A DNA stretch of 36,353 nucleotides from Arsukibacterium tuosuense (GCA_945872065.1 CAMBYH010000016.1:1-36353), one strand, 5' to 3'. Shown: positions 17,007 to 25,090, numbered from the stretch's first letter. Notes: generated by a model from the sequence alone, not told the origin. Numbers and translations: made by a program.

Positions 17007-18466
17007 GGGGCATCGATGCCCGCGATGCAGAGATACTTGATCTCCAGATAGTCTTCTATGCCGTACTTCGAGCCTTCGCGACCGTTACCCGACTCCTTGA
17101 TGCCACCAAACGGCGCCACCTCCGTGGAGATCAGCCCGGTGTTAAGGCCGACGATGCCGTACTCCAGGGCTTCCGGCACGCGCCAACTGCGGCCCAGATC
17201 CCGGGTGTAGAGGTAGGCCGCGAGGCCAAACTCGGTGTCGTTGGCAAGCCGAATAGCCTCAGCCTCAGTGCTGAAGCGAAACAGTGGCGCCAGCGGTCCG
17301 AAGGTTTCTTCCCGGGCCACCCGCATGGCGGGCGTCACGTCGCCCAGGACGGTGGGCTCGAAGAAGGTCCCGCCGAGCGCGTGGCGCTTGCCGCCGGTGA
17401 GCAGCTTTGCGCCATGGGCCAGCGCATCGGCGATGTGTTCCTCCACCTTGGCGACCGCAGCGGCGTCGATGAGCGGTCCCTGGTCCTGATCGCCCTTGAG
17501 GCCGTCCCCCACCCGCAGCTTCGCGACCGCGGTTGCCAGCTTGCCGGCAAACGCGTCATACACCCCGTCCTGCACCAGCAACCGGTTCGCACACACGCAG
17601 GTCTGGCCGGAATTGCGGTACTTGCTGACCATGGCGCCGGCTACTGCCGCATCCAGGTCCGCGTCGTCGAAGACTATGAAGGGTGCGTTGCCGCCCAGTT
17701 CCATCGAGACCTTCTTGACGGTCTGCGCGCACTGGGCGAGCAGCAGCTTGCCCGTGGCGGTGGACCCGGTGAAGGTCAGTTTGCGCACCAGCGGGTTGCC
17801 GGTCATTTCCCCGCCGATGGCCCGGGCGTTGCCTGTGACGACGTTGACCACGCCGGCTGGGATGCCCACCCGCTGCGCGAGTTCCGCCAGCGCGAGCGCA
17901 GAGAATGGGGTCTGCGCTGCCGGCTTGATGACGATTGTGCAGCCAGCGGCGAGAGCGGGCGCCAGCTTGCGCGCGATCATCGCCGAGGGAAAGTTCCAGG
18001 GGGTAATCGCCGCCACTACCCCGACGGGCTGCTTGATGACGACGATGCGCCGGTCCTGCGCATGGCCGGGGATGACGTCACCGTAGACGCGCTTTGCCTC
18101 TTCACTGAACCATTCGAGAAAGCCGGCGGAGTAGGCAATCTCGCCCCGGGACTCGGTGAGCGGCTTGCCCTGCTCGGCGGTCATGATGCGGGCCAGGTCT
18201 TCCTGGTTGGCGAGCAGCAGATCCTGCAGCTTCCTTAACAGCGCTGCGCGCTCCCTGGCCGGTCGCGTACGCCACGCGGGCAAGGCTGCCGCAGCGGCTT
18301 CGATCGCGGTCCGCGTTTCGCCGGCGCCACAGTCCGGCACGGTGCCGAGGGTTTCTCCGGTGGCCGGATTTGTTACCGCAAGCGTGCCGCCACCGGACGC
18401 ACCGACCCACTTCCCGGCCACGTAGGCCTGGTTGCGGAGGAGATTCGGGTCAATGAGCTTCAGCAT
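17003..18466 (-). CDS. gabD: NAD(P)-dependent succinate-semialdehyde dehydrogenase, GabD type
   Basis: The 487-residue product matches the aldehyde dehydrogenase superfamily and is closest in pattern to GabD. Motifs are TPWNFPSAMI with catalytic-pocket Asn158, the NAD(P)-site KPAAQTP (Lys181), FTGSTATGK (232-240), general base Glu256 in MELGGNAP, and nucleophile Cys290 in SGQTCVCANR. The GabD-like end PFGGIKESGNGREGSKYGIEDYLEIKY is intact. The frame extends upstream to 18763, but ATG 18466 gives the normal GabD N-terminus (MLKLIDPNLLRNQAYVAGKW). It oxidises succinate semialdehyde to succinate in GABA or hydroxybutyrate breakdown, though glutarate semialdehyde is a possible alternative. It is divergent from the FAH-family gene (36 bases between starts). 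The TAG stop comes from a REP element. Confidence 0.9.
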   Translation of the reverse strand: MLKLIDPNLLRNQAYVAGKWVGASGGGTLAVTNPATGETLGTVPDCGAGETRTAIEAAAAALPAWRTRPARERAALLRKLQDLLLANQEDLARIMTAEQGKPLTESRGEIAYSAGFLEWFSEEAKRVYGDVIPGHAQDRRIVVIKQPVGVVAAITPWNFPSAMIARKLAPALAAGCTIVIKPAAQTPFSALALAELAQRVGIPAGVVNVVTGNARAIGGEMTGNPLVRKLTFTGSTATGKLLLAQCAQTVKKVSMELGGNAPFIVFDDADLDAAVAGAMVSKYRNSGQTCVCANRLLVQDGVYDAFAGKLATAVAKLRVGDGLKGDQDQGPLIDAAAVAKVEEHIADALAHGAKLLTGGKRHALGGTFFEPTVLGDVTPAMRVAREETFGPLAPLFRFSTEAEAIRLANDTEFGLAAYLYTRDLGRSWRVPEALEYGIVGLNTGLISTEVAPFGGIKESGNGREGSKYGIEDYLEIKYLCIAGIDAP

Positions 18467-18502
18467 GGGGTCATGCCATGATACGGCAAGGAGAATTCGG
18501 AC

Positions 18503-19360
18503 ATGAAGCTGGCCAGTTTTCGTGACGGGGCGACCGGGACCTGGGGCCTGGTGCAGGGTGAGAGTGTGCAGCTGTCGCCGGCGGACCTGCAACGGCGATT
18601 CCCCGGATTGCGGGAGGTCCTCGCTGCCGGTGCGCTGGCCGAGATTCCGGCCCTGCTGGCCGCCGTCCCCAGTCGCAGCCTTATGGGTCTGCGGTTCGAC
18701 CCGGTGATTCCGGCCCCTGCGCGGATTATCTGTGTAGGGATCAACTACCTGGAGCATATCCACGAGATGGGCCGGGAAAAGCCCGACTACCCTACGCTGT
18801 TCACCCGCTTTCCCGACTCACTGACAGGCCATGGCGAGGCGCTGGTGCGCCCCCGTCTGTCCACCGAGTACGACTATGAGGGGGAGCTGGCCATCGTCAT
18901 GGGCAAATCAGCCCGATACGTAAAGGCTGCGGAGGCGCTGGATTACGTTGCCGGCTACACCTGCTTTTTCGACGGCTCCGTGCGGGACTGGCAGCGGCAC
19001 ACCACCCAGTTCATTCCCGGCAAGAACTTCCCGGCCACAGGAGGTTGCGGCCCCTGGCTCGTAACCACCGACGAGATCCCTGACCCCGCCCGCCTTGAGC
19101 TCAAGACCCGCATCAATGGCGAAGTACTGCAGGCGGCGCCCATCAGTGATCTGTGCTTCGATGTGCGCCGCATCATCGAGTACTGCTCGAGCTTCTGCCG
19201 GTTGAATCCAGGCGATATCATTGCCACGGGCACGCCAAGCGGCGTTGGTTTCGCCCGGAGGCCGCCCCGCTGGCTATCCCCCGGCGATCTGGTCGAAGTC
19301 GACATCAGCGGCATCGGTATACTCCGGCACCGCGTAATCAGTGAGGACGTCACGGCATGA
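18503..19360 (+). CDS. fumarylacetoacetate hydrolase (FAH) family protein
   Basis: The 285-residue protein has a short N-terminal domain and a C-terminal FAH domain (about 73-282). Probable metal ligands are Glu126 and Glu128 (YEGELAIVMGK) and Asp157 (DGSVRDWQ); GKNFPATGGCGPWLV and DIIATGTPSGVGFA are also family hallmarks. FAH-family enzymes split or decarboxylate 1,3-dicarbonyl acids such as acylpyruvates, oxaloacetate or catechol meta-cleavage products. The exact substrate cannot be told. A strong AAGGAG site lies nine bases before the ATG. The gene overlaps the next (SIMPL) gene by four bases and is divergent from gabD with a 36-base gap. Shared regulation with gabD would fit a carboxylate or aromatic degradation route, which is inference. 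Confidence 0.92.
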   Translation: MKLASFRDGATGTWGLVQGESVQLSPADLQRRFPGLREVLAAGALAEIPALLAAVPSRSLMGLRFDPVIPAPARIICVGINYLEHIHEMGREKPDYPTLFTRFPDSLTGHGEALVRPRLSTEYDYEGELAIVMGKSARYVKAAEALDYVAGYTCFFDGSVRDWQRHTTQFIPGKNFPATGGCGPWLVTTDEIPDPARLELKTRINGEVLQAAPISDLCFDVRRIIEYCSSFCRLNPGDIIATGTPSGVGFARRPPRWLSPGDLVEVDISGIGILRHRVISEDVTA

Positions 19361-20064
19361 ACGGCAATCAGAGCAACACCCTCCCGGCAATCGCCCTGGC
19401 TCTCGGCATCGTCGTGGCCGGCTACCTGATTGGTGAGGCGCTGATCCAGACCCGCTCAAGCGAACGCCAGGTGTCCGTCCGCGGACTCGCCGAGCGGGAG
19501 GTGCCTGCGAATCTTGCCCTCTGGCCGATCGTCTTCAGTGTGACGTCCAACGAACTGGTTGATCTGCAGCGGAAGGCGGACGATGGCGTCGCCAAAGTCC
19601 GTGCTTTCCTCGCCAGCGATTTCCCGGCCGAGCAGATCAGTGTTTCAGCACCCCGGGTGCAGGACCGGGAAGCCCAGGGGATGACCGGCGATGGTCGCCG
19701 CCTTGACCGTTACACGGCTGAGGTCACCGTCACCGTCCGCACCGACCGGATCGACGTCGCCAGAAAGGCCATCCAGCGCAGCGGAGAATTGGTAAAGGAC
19801 GGCGTCGCCGTGATCCGGAGTTACGAGTACAACACCCAGTACCTCTACACCGACCTGGACAAGATCAAGCCAGAGATGATTGCCGAGGCCACCAAGGACG
19901 CACGCCGCGCCGCGGAGCAGTTCGCCAAAGACTCGGGCAGCCAGGTGGGCGCCATTCGCACCGCCCAGCAGGGCCTGTTCTCCATCGAAGACCGGGATCA
20001 GTTCTCGCCGGAGTTCAAGAAAGTCCGCGTCGTTACGACCGTGGACTACTACCTGGGCGACTAA
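19357..20064 (+). CDS. SIMPL-domain (DUF541) protein
   Basis: The 235-residue protein has one N-terminal membrane helix or uncleaved signal (about 10-29). A SIMPL/DUF541 domain follows (about 37-233), recognisable from VSVRGLAEREVPANLALWPIVFSV, DRYTAEVTVTVRT and the ending KVRVVTTVDYYLGD. These proteins are periplasmic or membrane-anchored oligomers of poorly known role (BP26/YggE relatives, linked to oxidative-stress tolerance). The start overlaps the FAH gene stop (ATGA), so the two are translationally coupled; no functional link is known. Its stop lies 12 bases from the convergent ubiD-family stop, with no obvious terminator between them. Confidence 0.9.
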   Translation: MNGNQSNTLPAIALALGIVVAGYLIGEALIQTRSSERQVSVRGLAEREVPANLALWPIVFSVTSNELVDLQRKADDGVAKVRAFLASDFPAEQISVSAPRVQDREAQGMTGDGRRLDRYTAEVTVTVRTDRIDVARKAIQRSGELVKDGVAVIRSYEYNTQYLYTDLDKIKPEMIAEATKDARRAAEQFAKDSGSQVGAIRTAQQGLFSIEDRDQFSPEFKKVRVVTTVDYYLGD

Positions 20065-20076
20065 CCGCCAGCAGCA

Positions 20077-21741
20077 CTAGGCGTCCCGCTTCCAGCCCTT
20101 CAGGTACTTGTCCCAGTTCTGTTCCACAAGCTCGAAGGATTCCGGCGCCAGCTTCGTCAGGAGATCCCGGTTACGCTCCGGATAGATCGCCGGGCCGCCT
20201 TCTTCCGGCAGCTGACGCGTTGCATCGATAACCATCTTGCTGCTGAACGGCCGCTTCGGTGAGCTGGGGTCCAGGGCCATTCCGCGGGCTTCCTGGATGA
20301 CCTCGCTCGCCGGGTAGGGCTGAAAGCGCGCGCCGACGCACTGCATGACCTCAGTGCGATTGAGGACGTCCACGTCCTTGTCCACCACGATGCAGGTCTT
20401 GGTGATCGGGACAATGCCGACAATCTTCTTGCCGGCATCCAGACCCTGCTTCGGTCCCGTCTTGTCGATGGACAGGATGCCGATGCCGGTCCACTCCACT
20501 GGCGAGTGAAACGCAATCGCGTTGGGGACGAGCTTTTTCAGCCGGTAGAACGAGAACGCCTCAAGCGGCGCTGTGCAGAAACCACGGGTGACGCCGGTAA
20601 ACTGGTTCAGGATCCAGGGCTGCTTACGGTGCGTGATGCACGTGACGTTCATCACGAAGTTCCGCTGCTTCTTCAGGCCGAGATAGCCGTACATCTCGCC
20701 GAAGGGCCCTTCGGGCAGCATCTCATCGAGCAGCACTTCGCCTTCGATCACCATCTCCGCGTTGGCCGGAATCAGCATGTCGTTGGTCTCGCACTTCACG
20801 ACGTCGACGGCCTTGTTACGGAAGCCGCCCGCGATCGCGAGCTCGTCAGCGCCGCCCTTGGAGATCACTGAGGAGCTGATGAAGTAGCCGATGGGGTCAT
20901 TGCCAACCACAATGGCAATCGGGCAGCGCTTCTCGCCCCGCTCGATCTTCTTCATCAGCATCTTCCAGCCCGACTGGCCTTCCTCCGGGTTCACCCCGAG
21001 CTGGCGCGGACCCTTGATCTCGCACCGGTAGGTGCCGAAATTCATCCCGAGCTCTTTGTCCTCGGTAAAGATTGAACCGGTGTTGACGTAGCGGGCAGAG
21101 TCCGCAGGGTTCGACTTGATGAACGCGAAGTCCAGCAGGTCACACTGGTCGCCCATCAGCACCACTTCCTTTACCGGCGCCGTGGCGGCGGGGATCGGGT
21201 TAGTGGGAATGCTCGGGGTCTTGCCAAGCCGGGCTTGAATCCCGTCATAGAGAAACTTGATGGTCTCCCGGTAGGTTTCCTCGCCGTTACCCGGAACCGG
21301 TTCCCGGCCCCAGATAATCGCCTCGGTGTCCCAGGGGCCCATGTGATTCGTGATGACCGGGCCTTTGAACCAGCGGCCATCCTGCTTGATCTCATCGACC
21401 ACGATCACGGGGGCGCCATACCAGCCGTACCTGTCGATCAGCAGGTAGGTGAGCGCCGTCATCTCATACTTGTCCTGGTCGAGGCGCTTGACCCGCAGAA
21501 CCAGGCCCCGGTCCTCGAGAGCTTGCACGTAGTCGCGGAAACTGTCGAAGGGCCCCACGTCCCGACCGGGCCAGGTGCGCGCCTTGGTCGCGGCGCGTGC
21601 TTCGGTCGTCGCTGTCAGCGAGATCCCCAGGGTGGCGGCAAGGCCTGCAGCAACGGTCAGGAGCTGACGCCGGTCTAGCCCATCGCGGGGACCCGCGCCC
21701 GCGGGCGATTGCTGGGACGAGGGCTTAGTGGAATCGGACAT
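20077..21741 (-). CDS. UbiD-family decarboxylase with twin-arginine signal
   Basis: The 554-residue product is a UbiD-family prenylated-FMN-dependent (de)carboxylase. The active-site triad is present: Arg239 in NFGTYRCEI (Asn234 five residues before, as in Fdc1), and Glu344/Glu349 in EGPFGE, followed by YGYLG. Unlike typical UbiD enzymes (about 490-510 residues, cytosolic), it begins with a roughly 50-residue extension. This contains LDRRQLL (twin Arg 24-25), a hydrophobic stretch and a cleavage site after ARA, that is, a Tat signal for export of a folded, cofactor-loaded enzyme. No ubiX-like prenyltransferase gene is in the window. The substrate is unknown, presumably an aromatic or alpha,beta-unsaturated acid. 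A 114-base gap separates it from the dienelactone hydrolase gene on the same strand. Confidence 0.92.
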   Translation of the reverse strand: MSDSTKPSSQQSPAGAGPRDGLDRRQLLTVAAGLAATLGISLTATTEARAATKARTWPGRDVGPFDSFRDYVQALEDRGLVLRVKRLDQDKYEMTALTYLLIDRYGWYGAPVIVVDEIKQDGRWFKGPVITNHMGPWDTEAIIWGREPVPGNGEETYRETIKFLYDGIQARLGKTPSIPTNPIPAATAPVKEVVLMGDQCDLLDFAFIKSNPADSARYVNTGSIFTEDKELGMNFGTYRCEIKGPRQLGVNPEEGQSGWKMLMKKIERGEKRCPIAIVVGNDPIGYFISSSVISKGGADELAIAGGFRNKAVDVVKCETNDMLIPANAEMVIEGEVLLDEMLPEGPFGEMYGYLGLKKQRNFVMNVTCITHRKQPWILNQFTGVTRGFCTAPLEAFSFYRLKKLVPNAIAFHSPVEWTGIGILSIDKTGPKQGLDAGKKIVGIVPITKTCIVVDKDVDVLNRTEVMQCVGARFQPYPASEVIQEARGMALDPSSPKRPFSSKMVIDATRQLPEEGGPAIYPERNRDLLTKLAPESFELVEQNWDKYLKGWKRDA

Positions 21742-21855
21742 GCGGAGTTGCTCCTGAGGGGTTAACGGCCTGTACTACTATTAACCAGCCTAAGGCCCGC
21801 AGCGCAAGTGTTGCAGCAGAATGCGAGGCAGCAGGGCCGCTGGCTGGACGCGACC

Positions 21856-22533
21856 CTAGTGGAGGTGCTCTGCAAAGAACGCCAGGGTGCGCTCCAGTGC
21901 CAGGTCGTGACTGGCCTGGTGAAACTCGGGCCGCTCGTCGCAACTGAATCCGTGACCAGCCTCCGGGTACACCCAGGCCTGGGCGGCGGGACGACCCCCC
22001 CGGATTTGCTGCACGACCTCCGGCGGGATCAGTGGGTCTTTAGCCCCGAAGTGATAGAGCATGGGGCAGCGGGGCTGCTCCTTGAGCCAGTTAACGTTGG
22101 CACGTCCATAGTAGGAAACTGCGGCATCAGCGCTGGTCCGGCAAGCCGCCAAATCGGCAATGGCACCACCCCAGCAGTAGCCTACGGCGCCCACCCGGGC
22201 CGCGGGTGGCAGCAGGCCACGCAACGTATCCACTGAACCAACCAGGTCTTTGGCGACGTCATCAATGGCGAGTTGCTGCATCAGGGCAACACCTTCGGTG
22301 ATCCGGGCGTAGGGCAGCTCCGTGCCGGGCCTGAGCCGGTCGAAGAGCGCCGGCGCGAGAGCCAGATAGCCCAGGGCCGCGAACTCGTCTGTAACCTGGC
22401 GTATATGCGCCGTGACGCCAAAAATCTCCTGCAGCACCAGTAGTCCTGCCTTCGGTGTTCCCTTGGGCGCAGCCAGGTAGCCACTGAGGGTATGGCCATC
22501 CAAAGCTCTGATAGTTATGACTTTACCGGTCAT
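21856..22533 (-). CDS. dienelactone hydrolase family protein
   Basis: This 225-residue alpha/beta hydrolase has the dienelactone-hydrolase catalytic triad: Cys120 in GYCWGG, Asp166 in AKDPLIPP, and His194 in GHGFSCDERPEF. The conserved LLVLQEIFGVTAHIRQVTDEFAALGY and YYGR segments are also present. Members hydrolyse dienelactone in chlorocatechol or related ring-cleavage routes, but many act on other esters. No chlorocatechol genes are present, so the substrate is open. The start lies 11 bases inside the end of yceI, and the unit starts with cytochrome b561, so these three genes form one operon. No signal peptide is visible, so it is cytosolic, unlike YceI. Confidence 0.93.
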   Translation of the reverse strand: MTGKVITIRALDGHTLSGYLAAPKGTPKAGLLVLQEIFGVTAHIRQVTDEFAALGYLALAPALFDRLRPGTELPYARITEGVALMQQLAIDDVAKDLVGSVDTLRGLLPPAARVGAVGYCWGGAIADLAACRTSADAAVSYYGRANVNWLKEQPRCPMLYHFGAKDPLIPPEVVQQIRGGRPAAQAWVYPEAGHGFSCDERPEFHQASHDLALERTLAFFAEHLH

Positions 22534-23149
22534 CTGCAGTCTCTTTCTTTATAATCACTGTGTTGACAGTGTCTTGAATTTGCCGGAGCCGGATATCCAC
22601 TTGCACCGTAACCGGATTACCCACATAGGCCATGTCTTGCCACTCACCCTGGCCGACACCGAAGGCGAGCCGCTCCAGCGCTGCCGACCCGACCAGGCGG
22701 GCGGATTCTGAGCCCGCAGCCGGGGTCCAGCGGAACTTCAGGACCACCGGCCGCGTAACCCCCCGGAGTGTCAGGGTGCCACTGGCGGCGTAGCCCTCTC
22801 CGGAGCGGACGATCTGCTCCGCGTTGAACCGGGCCTCTGGCCACTTGCCCAGGCTGAACCAGTCCGCCGTACCCAGCACCTGGTCCCGCTCGGGATTACC
22901 CGTATCCACCGAGGCCAGATCGATCCGGGCGGAAATCCGGCCCTTCTCGGGCTCCGCCGGGTCGAAGCGCACCAGCGCCGTGAACTTCTCGAAATGGCTC
23001 TCGAACTTGGCGGCCTGCTGGATGGCCGTAAACCTGAGGCTGCTGCCGGCGGGCTCGAGTTCAAAGGTAGGAGTGGCTTTAGCCGCGACCAGGTAAAAGT
23101 TCGCGGCTAAAGCCGCTCCTGCAAAGGCTGCTGCGCTACGTGCCTTCAC
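22523..23149 (-). CDS. YceI-family periplasmic protein with REP-derived signal peptide
   Basis: The 208-residue product is a YceI-like lipocalin-fold protein that binds polyisoprenoid or other amphiphilic lipids. Mature-domain features are FELEPAGSSLRFTAIQQAAKFESHFEKF, DLASVDTGNPERDQVL, FNAEQIV, ASGTLTLRGVTRPVVLKFRW and RLAFGVGQGEW. It uses GTG at 23149, overlapping the cytochrome b561 stop (GTGA), the usual b561-YceI pairing. The signal peptide (residues 1-25, cleavage after AKA) has a normal n-, h- and c-region. However, its core (about residues 10-27) is encoded by a complete REP inverted pair at 23067-23122: the arms give AGAALAA and VAAKATP. The REP insertion is therefore in frame and functional as a leader, or has replaced the original one. 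Confidence 0.93.
   Translation of the reverse strand: MKARSAAAFAGAALAANFYLVAAKATPTFELEPAGSSLRFTAIQQAAKFESHFEKFTALVRFDPAEPEKGRISARIDLASVDTGNPERDQVLGTADWFSLGKWPEARFNAEQIVRSGEGYAASGTLTLRGVTRPVVLKFRWTPAAGSESARLVGSAALERLAFGVGQGEWQDMAYVGNPVTVQVDIRLRQIQDTVNTVIIKKETADDR
23067..23122. repeat. REP inverted pair inside yceI
   Basis: Two 22-base REP arms in opposite orientation (23067-23088 and 23101-23122), separated by a 12-base spacer. They have the same layout as the intergenic pair at 28193-28246 (22-base arms, 10-base spacer). The variant stem is GCGGC/GCCGC with a G-T wobble in the first arm. Both arms are read through in frame by yceI. Confidence 0.9.
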
Positions 23150-23700
23150 GACTGCCCGCGCCTGCCAGCCCCGGGCAGCATCGAGCGGAGCACGTCATCC
23201 CTCCGGAAGAAGTGATGATGCAGGGCTGCCAGCGCGTGGGCGCTGATCAGCACGAGCAGAACGCTACCCTGCATCTCGTGGGCCGCTGACATCCCTTTGG
23301 AGAATTCCTCGTTTACCCCCACAAACGTCGGTACCGTGAACAGCCCAAAGAAGCTCACCGGGAAATTTGCCGCCTGCGAGCGGAGCAGACCGGTCAGTGG
23401 CATCAGAAACATCAGCGCGTACAGCAAGACCTGCGTCACCCGGGCAACGACCCGCTGCCATCGCGCGATCCCGTGAGGAAGAGGTGGCGCTGGATGGGTC
23501 AGGCGCCAGGCGAGGCGTAGGGCGGTCGCCGTAAAGAGCAGCAGCCCAAGCGACTTGTGGGTGGCGTAGTTGCTGAATTTGTCAGGTCCGAGAGGCTGAT
23601 CAACCATGTAGAAAGCCAGCGGGATCTGCAGCAGGAGCAAGCCTGCAATCGTCCAGTGAAAAGCTCGGGCGAGCTGTCCGTAAGCCTGGGATGGATTCAT
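23146..23700 (-). CDS. cytochrome b561
   Basis: This 184-residue protein has four hydrophobic helices (about 15-33, 48-67, 90-108, 143-162). The His residues expected to ligate two b haems are His15 (RAFHWTIAG), His48 (ATHKSLG), His141 (AAHEMQG) and His155 (SAHALAAL). It belongs to the bacterial CybB-like ubiquinol-oxidising di-haem family, some members of which detoxify superoxide from the periplasmic side. It is the first gene of a b561-yceI-dienelactone hydrolase unit and overlaps yceI by two bases. Its start is 20 bases from the divergent AEC transporter start, leaving little room for two independent promoters. Confidence 0.93.
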   Translation of the reverse strand: MNPSQAYGQLARAFHWTIAGLLLLQIPLAFYMVDQPLGPDKFSNYATHKSLGLLLFTATALRLAWRLTHPAPPLPHGIARWQRVVARVTQVLLYALMFLMPLTGLLRSQAANFPVSFFGLFTVPTFVGVNEEFSKGMSAAHEMQGSVLLVLISAHALAALHHHFFRRDDVLRSMLPGAGRRGQS

Positions 23701-23720
23701 TCCGTTAGCATACCCGACAC

Positions 23721-24614
23721 ATGTATGCCCAGCTGATCCCGATCCTCGCTCCCGTGTTCATTATTACCCTGGTCGGCTATGGCTGGGCGAGGCTCGGTGT
23801 GCCCTTTCAAAGAGACTTTCTGACGGGCCTGGTCATGAACATCGGCGTGCCGTGCCTGATCCTGAATGGCACGACACACCTGGAGGCAGGCGCCTCCCTG
23901 TTTCTCTCGATGATGGGCTTTGCCGCGCTCGCGCTCATCACCTGTGCAGTCGTGGGCACCCTGATTCTGCGACTTCTCCACCAGCCGCTGCGTAGCTACC
24001 TGCCACCGGTCGCCTTTGGCAACGCTGGCAACCTTGGCCTGCCGCTGTGCCTGTTTGCCTTCGGCAAGCAGGGCCTCGGGCTGGCAATCGGGTTCTATCT
24101 GGTGGGCTCAGTTTCCCAGTTCCTGGTGGGGCCCTTGTTTCAGGGCCGCAAGCCGGTCTGGCGGACGCTGCTCACGACACCCGTGAATTACGCTGCAGTC
24201 CTTGGTGTAGGCCTGCTCGCCACCGGCACGACGCTGCCGCTCTGGGTGAGCAACACGGTGGAGCTTCTGGCGGGCATCGCGATTCCCCTGATGATGCTCG
24301 CGCTGGGTCATGCCCTTGGGAGCTTCAAGGTGCAACGCTTGCCGATAGCCGCCGCCATTGCGGCGGGCCGCCTGGGGCTCGGGCTGGCGGTTGGCCTGAC
24401 TATTGCGCAGCTTTTCGGCTTGACTGGTATCGAGCGGGGCGTCGTGCTGGTCCAGAGCGCTATGCCGGTTGCCGTCTTCAACTTCCTGCTCGCGGCCCGC
24501 TACGACCGGCACCCGGATGATATTGCCGGTGCGATCGTCATCTCCACGCTCGTGAGCTTTGCTACGCTGCCGGCACTACTCCTGCTGGCACTACCGGCAA
24601 GCCAACTCCCCTAG
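23721..24614 (+). CDS. AEC family transporter (auxin efflux carrier superfamily)
   Basis: The 297-residue membrane protein has about ten hydrophobic segments in two five-helix halves, as in the AEC/BART permeases. Family stretches include IPILAPVFIITLVGYGWARLG at the start, the mid-protein FGNAGNLGLPLCLFAFGKQG with the helix-breaking Asn-Gly-Pro motif, and GIAIPLMMLALGHALG in the second half. Bacterial AEC members export or exchange dicarboxylates such as malate, or other organic anions; the name auxin carrier is historical. Length (about 300) is normal. It is transcribed away from cytochrome b561 and ends three bases before a small convergent frame. Its TAG stop is part of TAGGAGC, a short match to the REP edge, but no full palindrome follows. 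Confidence 0.92.
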   Translation: MYAQLIPILAPVFIITLVGYGWARLGVPFQRDFLTGLVMNIGVPCLILNGTTHLEAGASLFLSMMGFAALALITCAVVGTLILRLLHQPLRSYLPPVAFGNAGNLGLPLCLFAFGKQGLGLAIGFYLVGSVSQFLVGPLFQGRKPVWRTLLTTPVNYAAVLGVGLLATGTTLPLWVSNTVELLAGIAIPLMMLALGHALGSFKVQRLPIAAAIAAGRLGLGLAVGLTIAQLFGLTGIERGVVLVQSAMPVAVFNFLLAARYDRHPDDIAGAIVISTLVSFATLPALLLLALPASQLP

Positions 24615-24617
24615 GAG

Positions 24618-24818
24618 CTACTGGCTGAACCCGCTCCGGCGAAACTCACTGAGTACCCCCAGCATCACGTCGTCCACGGGTGAGGTAAACGGCACCCGAT
24701 AACCCCGGATGACCAGATGGCCATCGGGATCCTGAGTCTCAGGCCGGGACAGCCTCCGCGTATTCCGACTCTCCGCCGGGAAAGTGGCCAACAGGTGCAT
24801 CAGCAGATCTTGTTCCAT
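24618..24818 (-). CDS. possible small protein (66 residues)
   Basis: A clean frame of 66 residues starts at ATG 24818, with GGAG about ten bases upstream. It contains the hydrophobic/charged pattern EQDLLMHLLATFP and a C-terminal half DGHLVIRGYRVPFTSPVDDVMLGVLSEFRRSGF that looks like folded protein. I do not recognise a family. An upstream ATG at 24899 would give 93 residues. It overlaps, in another frame, the small frame at 24739-24975, which has the better ribosome-binding site. The two may be coupled genes or remnants of one frameshifted gene. Confidence 0.42.
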   Translation of the reverse strand: MEQDLLMHLLATFPAESRNTRRLSRPETQDPDGHLVIRGYRVPFTSPVDDVMLGVLSEFRRSGFSQ

Positions 24819-24975
24819 GAGCAGTGTTCTCCAACTTGCAGGTTCGCCAGACCCGGGCGGGTCCGCCGAGGGGTGCTTCAGACGGCAGCCTGGCACCACG
24901 AAACTCAGGCGTCGCTGCCCGGCGCAGGGCCTCGGGCCAGCTAGGGATTCCGTTCCCTCTGATGCGTTGGGTCAT
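24739..24975 (-). CDS. possible small protein (78 residues) with strong ribosome-binding site
   Basis: ATG at 24975 is preceded by AGGAGG with five intervening bases, one of the best Shine-Dalgarno sites in the window. The 78-residue product starts MTQRIRGNGIPSWPEALRRA and is rich in Pro, Gly and Arg, without recognised domain, signal or membrane helix. The first roughly 50 residues look more protein-like than the rest, which overlaps the other small frame (24618-24818). A frameshift between the two would join this start to that C-terminal half. No transcript evidence is available from sequence alone. Confidence 0.4.
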   Translation of the reverse strand: MTQRIRGNGIPSWPEALRRAATPEFRGARLPSEAPLGGPARVWRTCKLENTAHGTRSADAPVGHFPGGESEYAEAVPA

Positions 24976-25090
24976 CGTGGCCTCCTGGCCTTGAGGTTGG
25001 CCAGAACTGTTCCGGCCCGCTACCTTGACCGCTACTATCCAGCCCGGCCGTTGCACCGGAATGACGGTTCCATGTCATTTGTGGGACACG

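Noticed and set aside
16562-18238. Plus-strand open frame (558 residues) opposite the MATE and gabD genes
   Set aside because: It runs antisense through two well-recognised genes and has no start context or family features.
24611-24620. TAGGAGCTA at the end of the AEC transporter gene considered as a REP copy
   Set aside because: Only the TAGGAG edge matches, with no stem; chance is a sufficient explanation.
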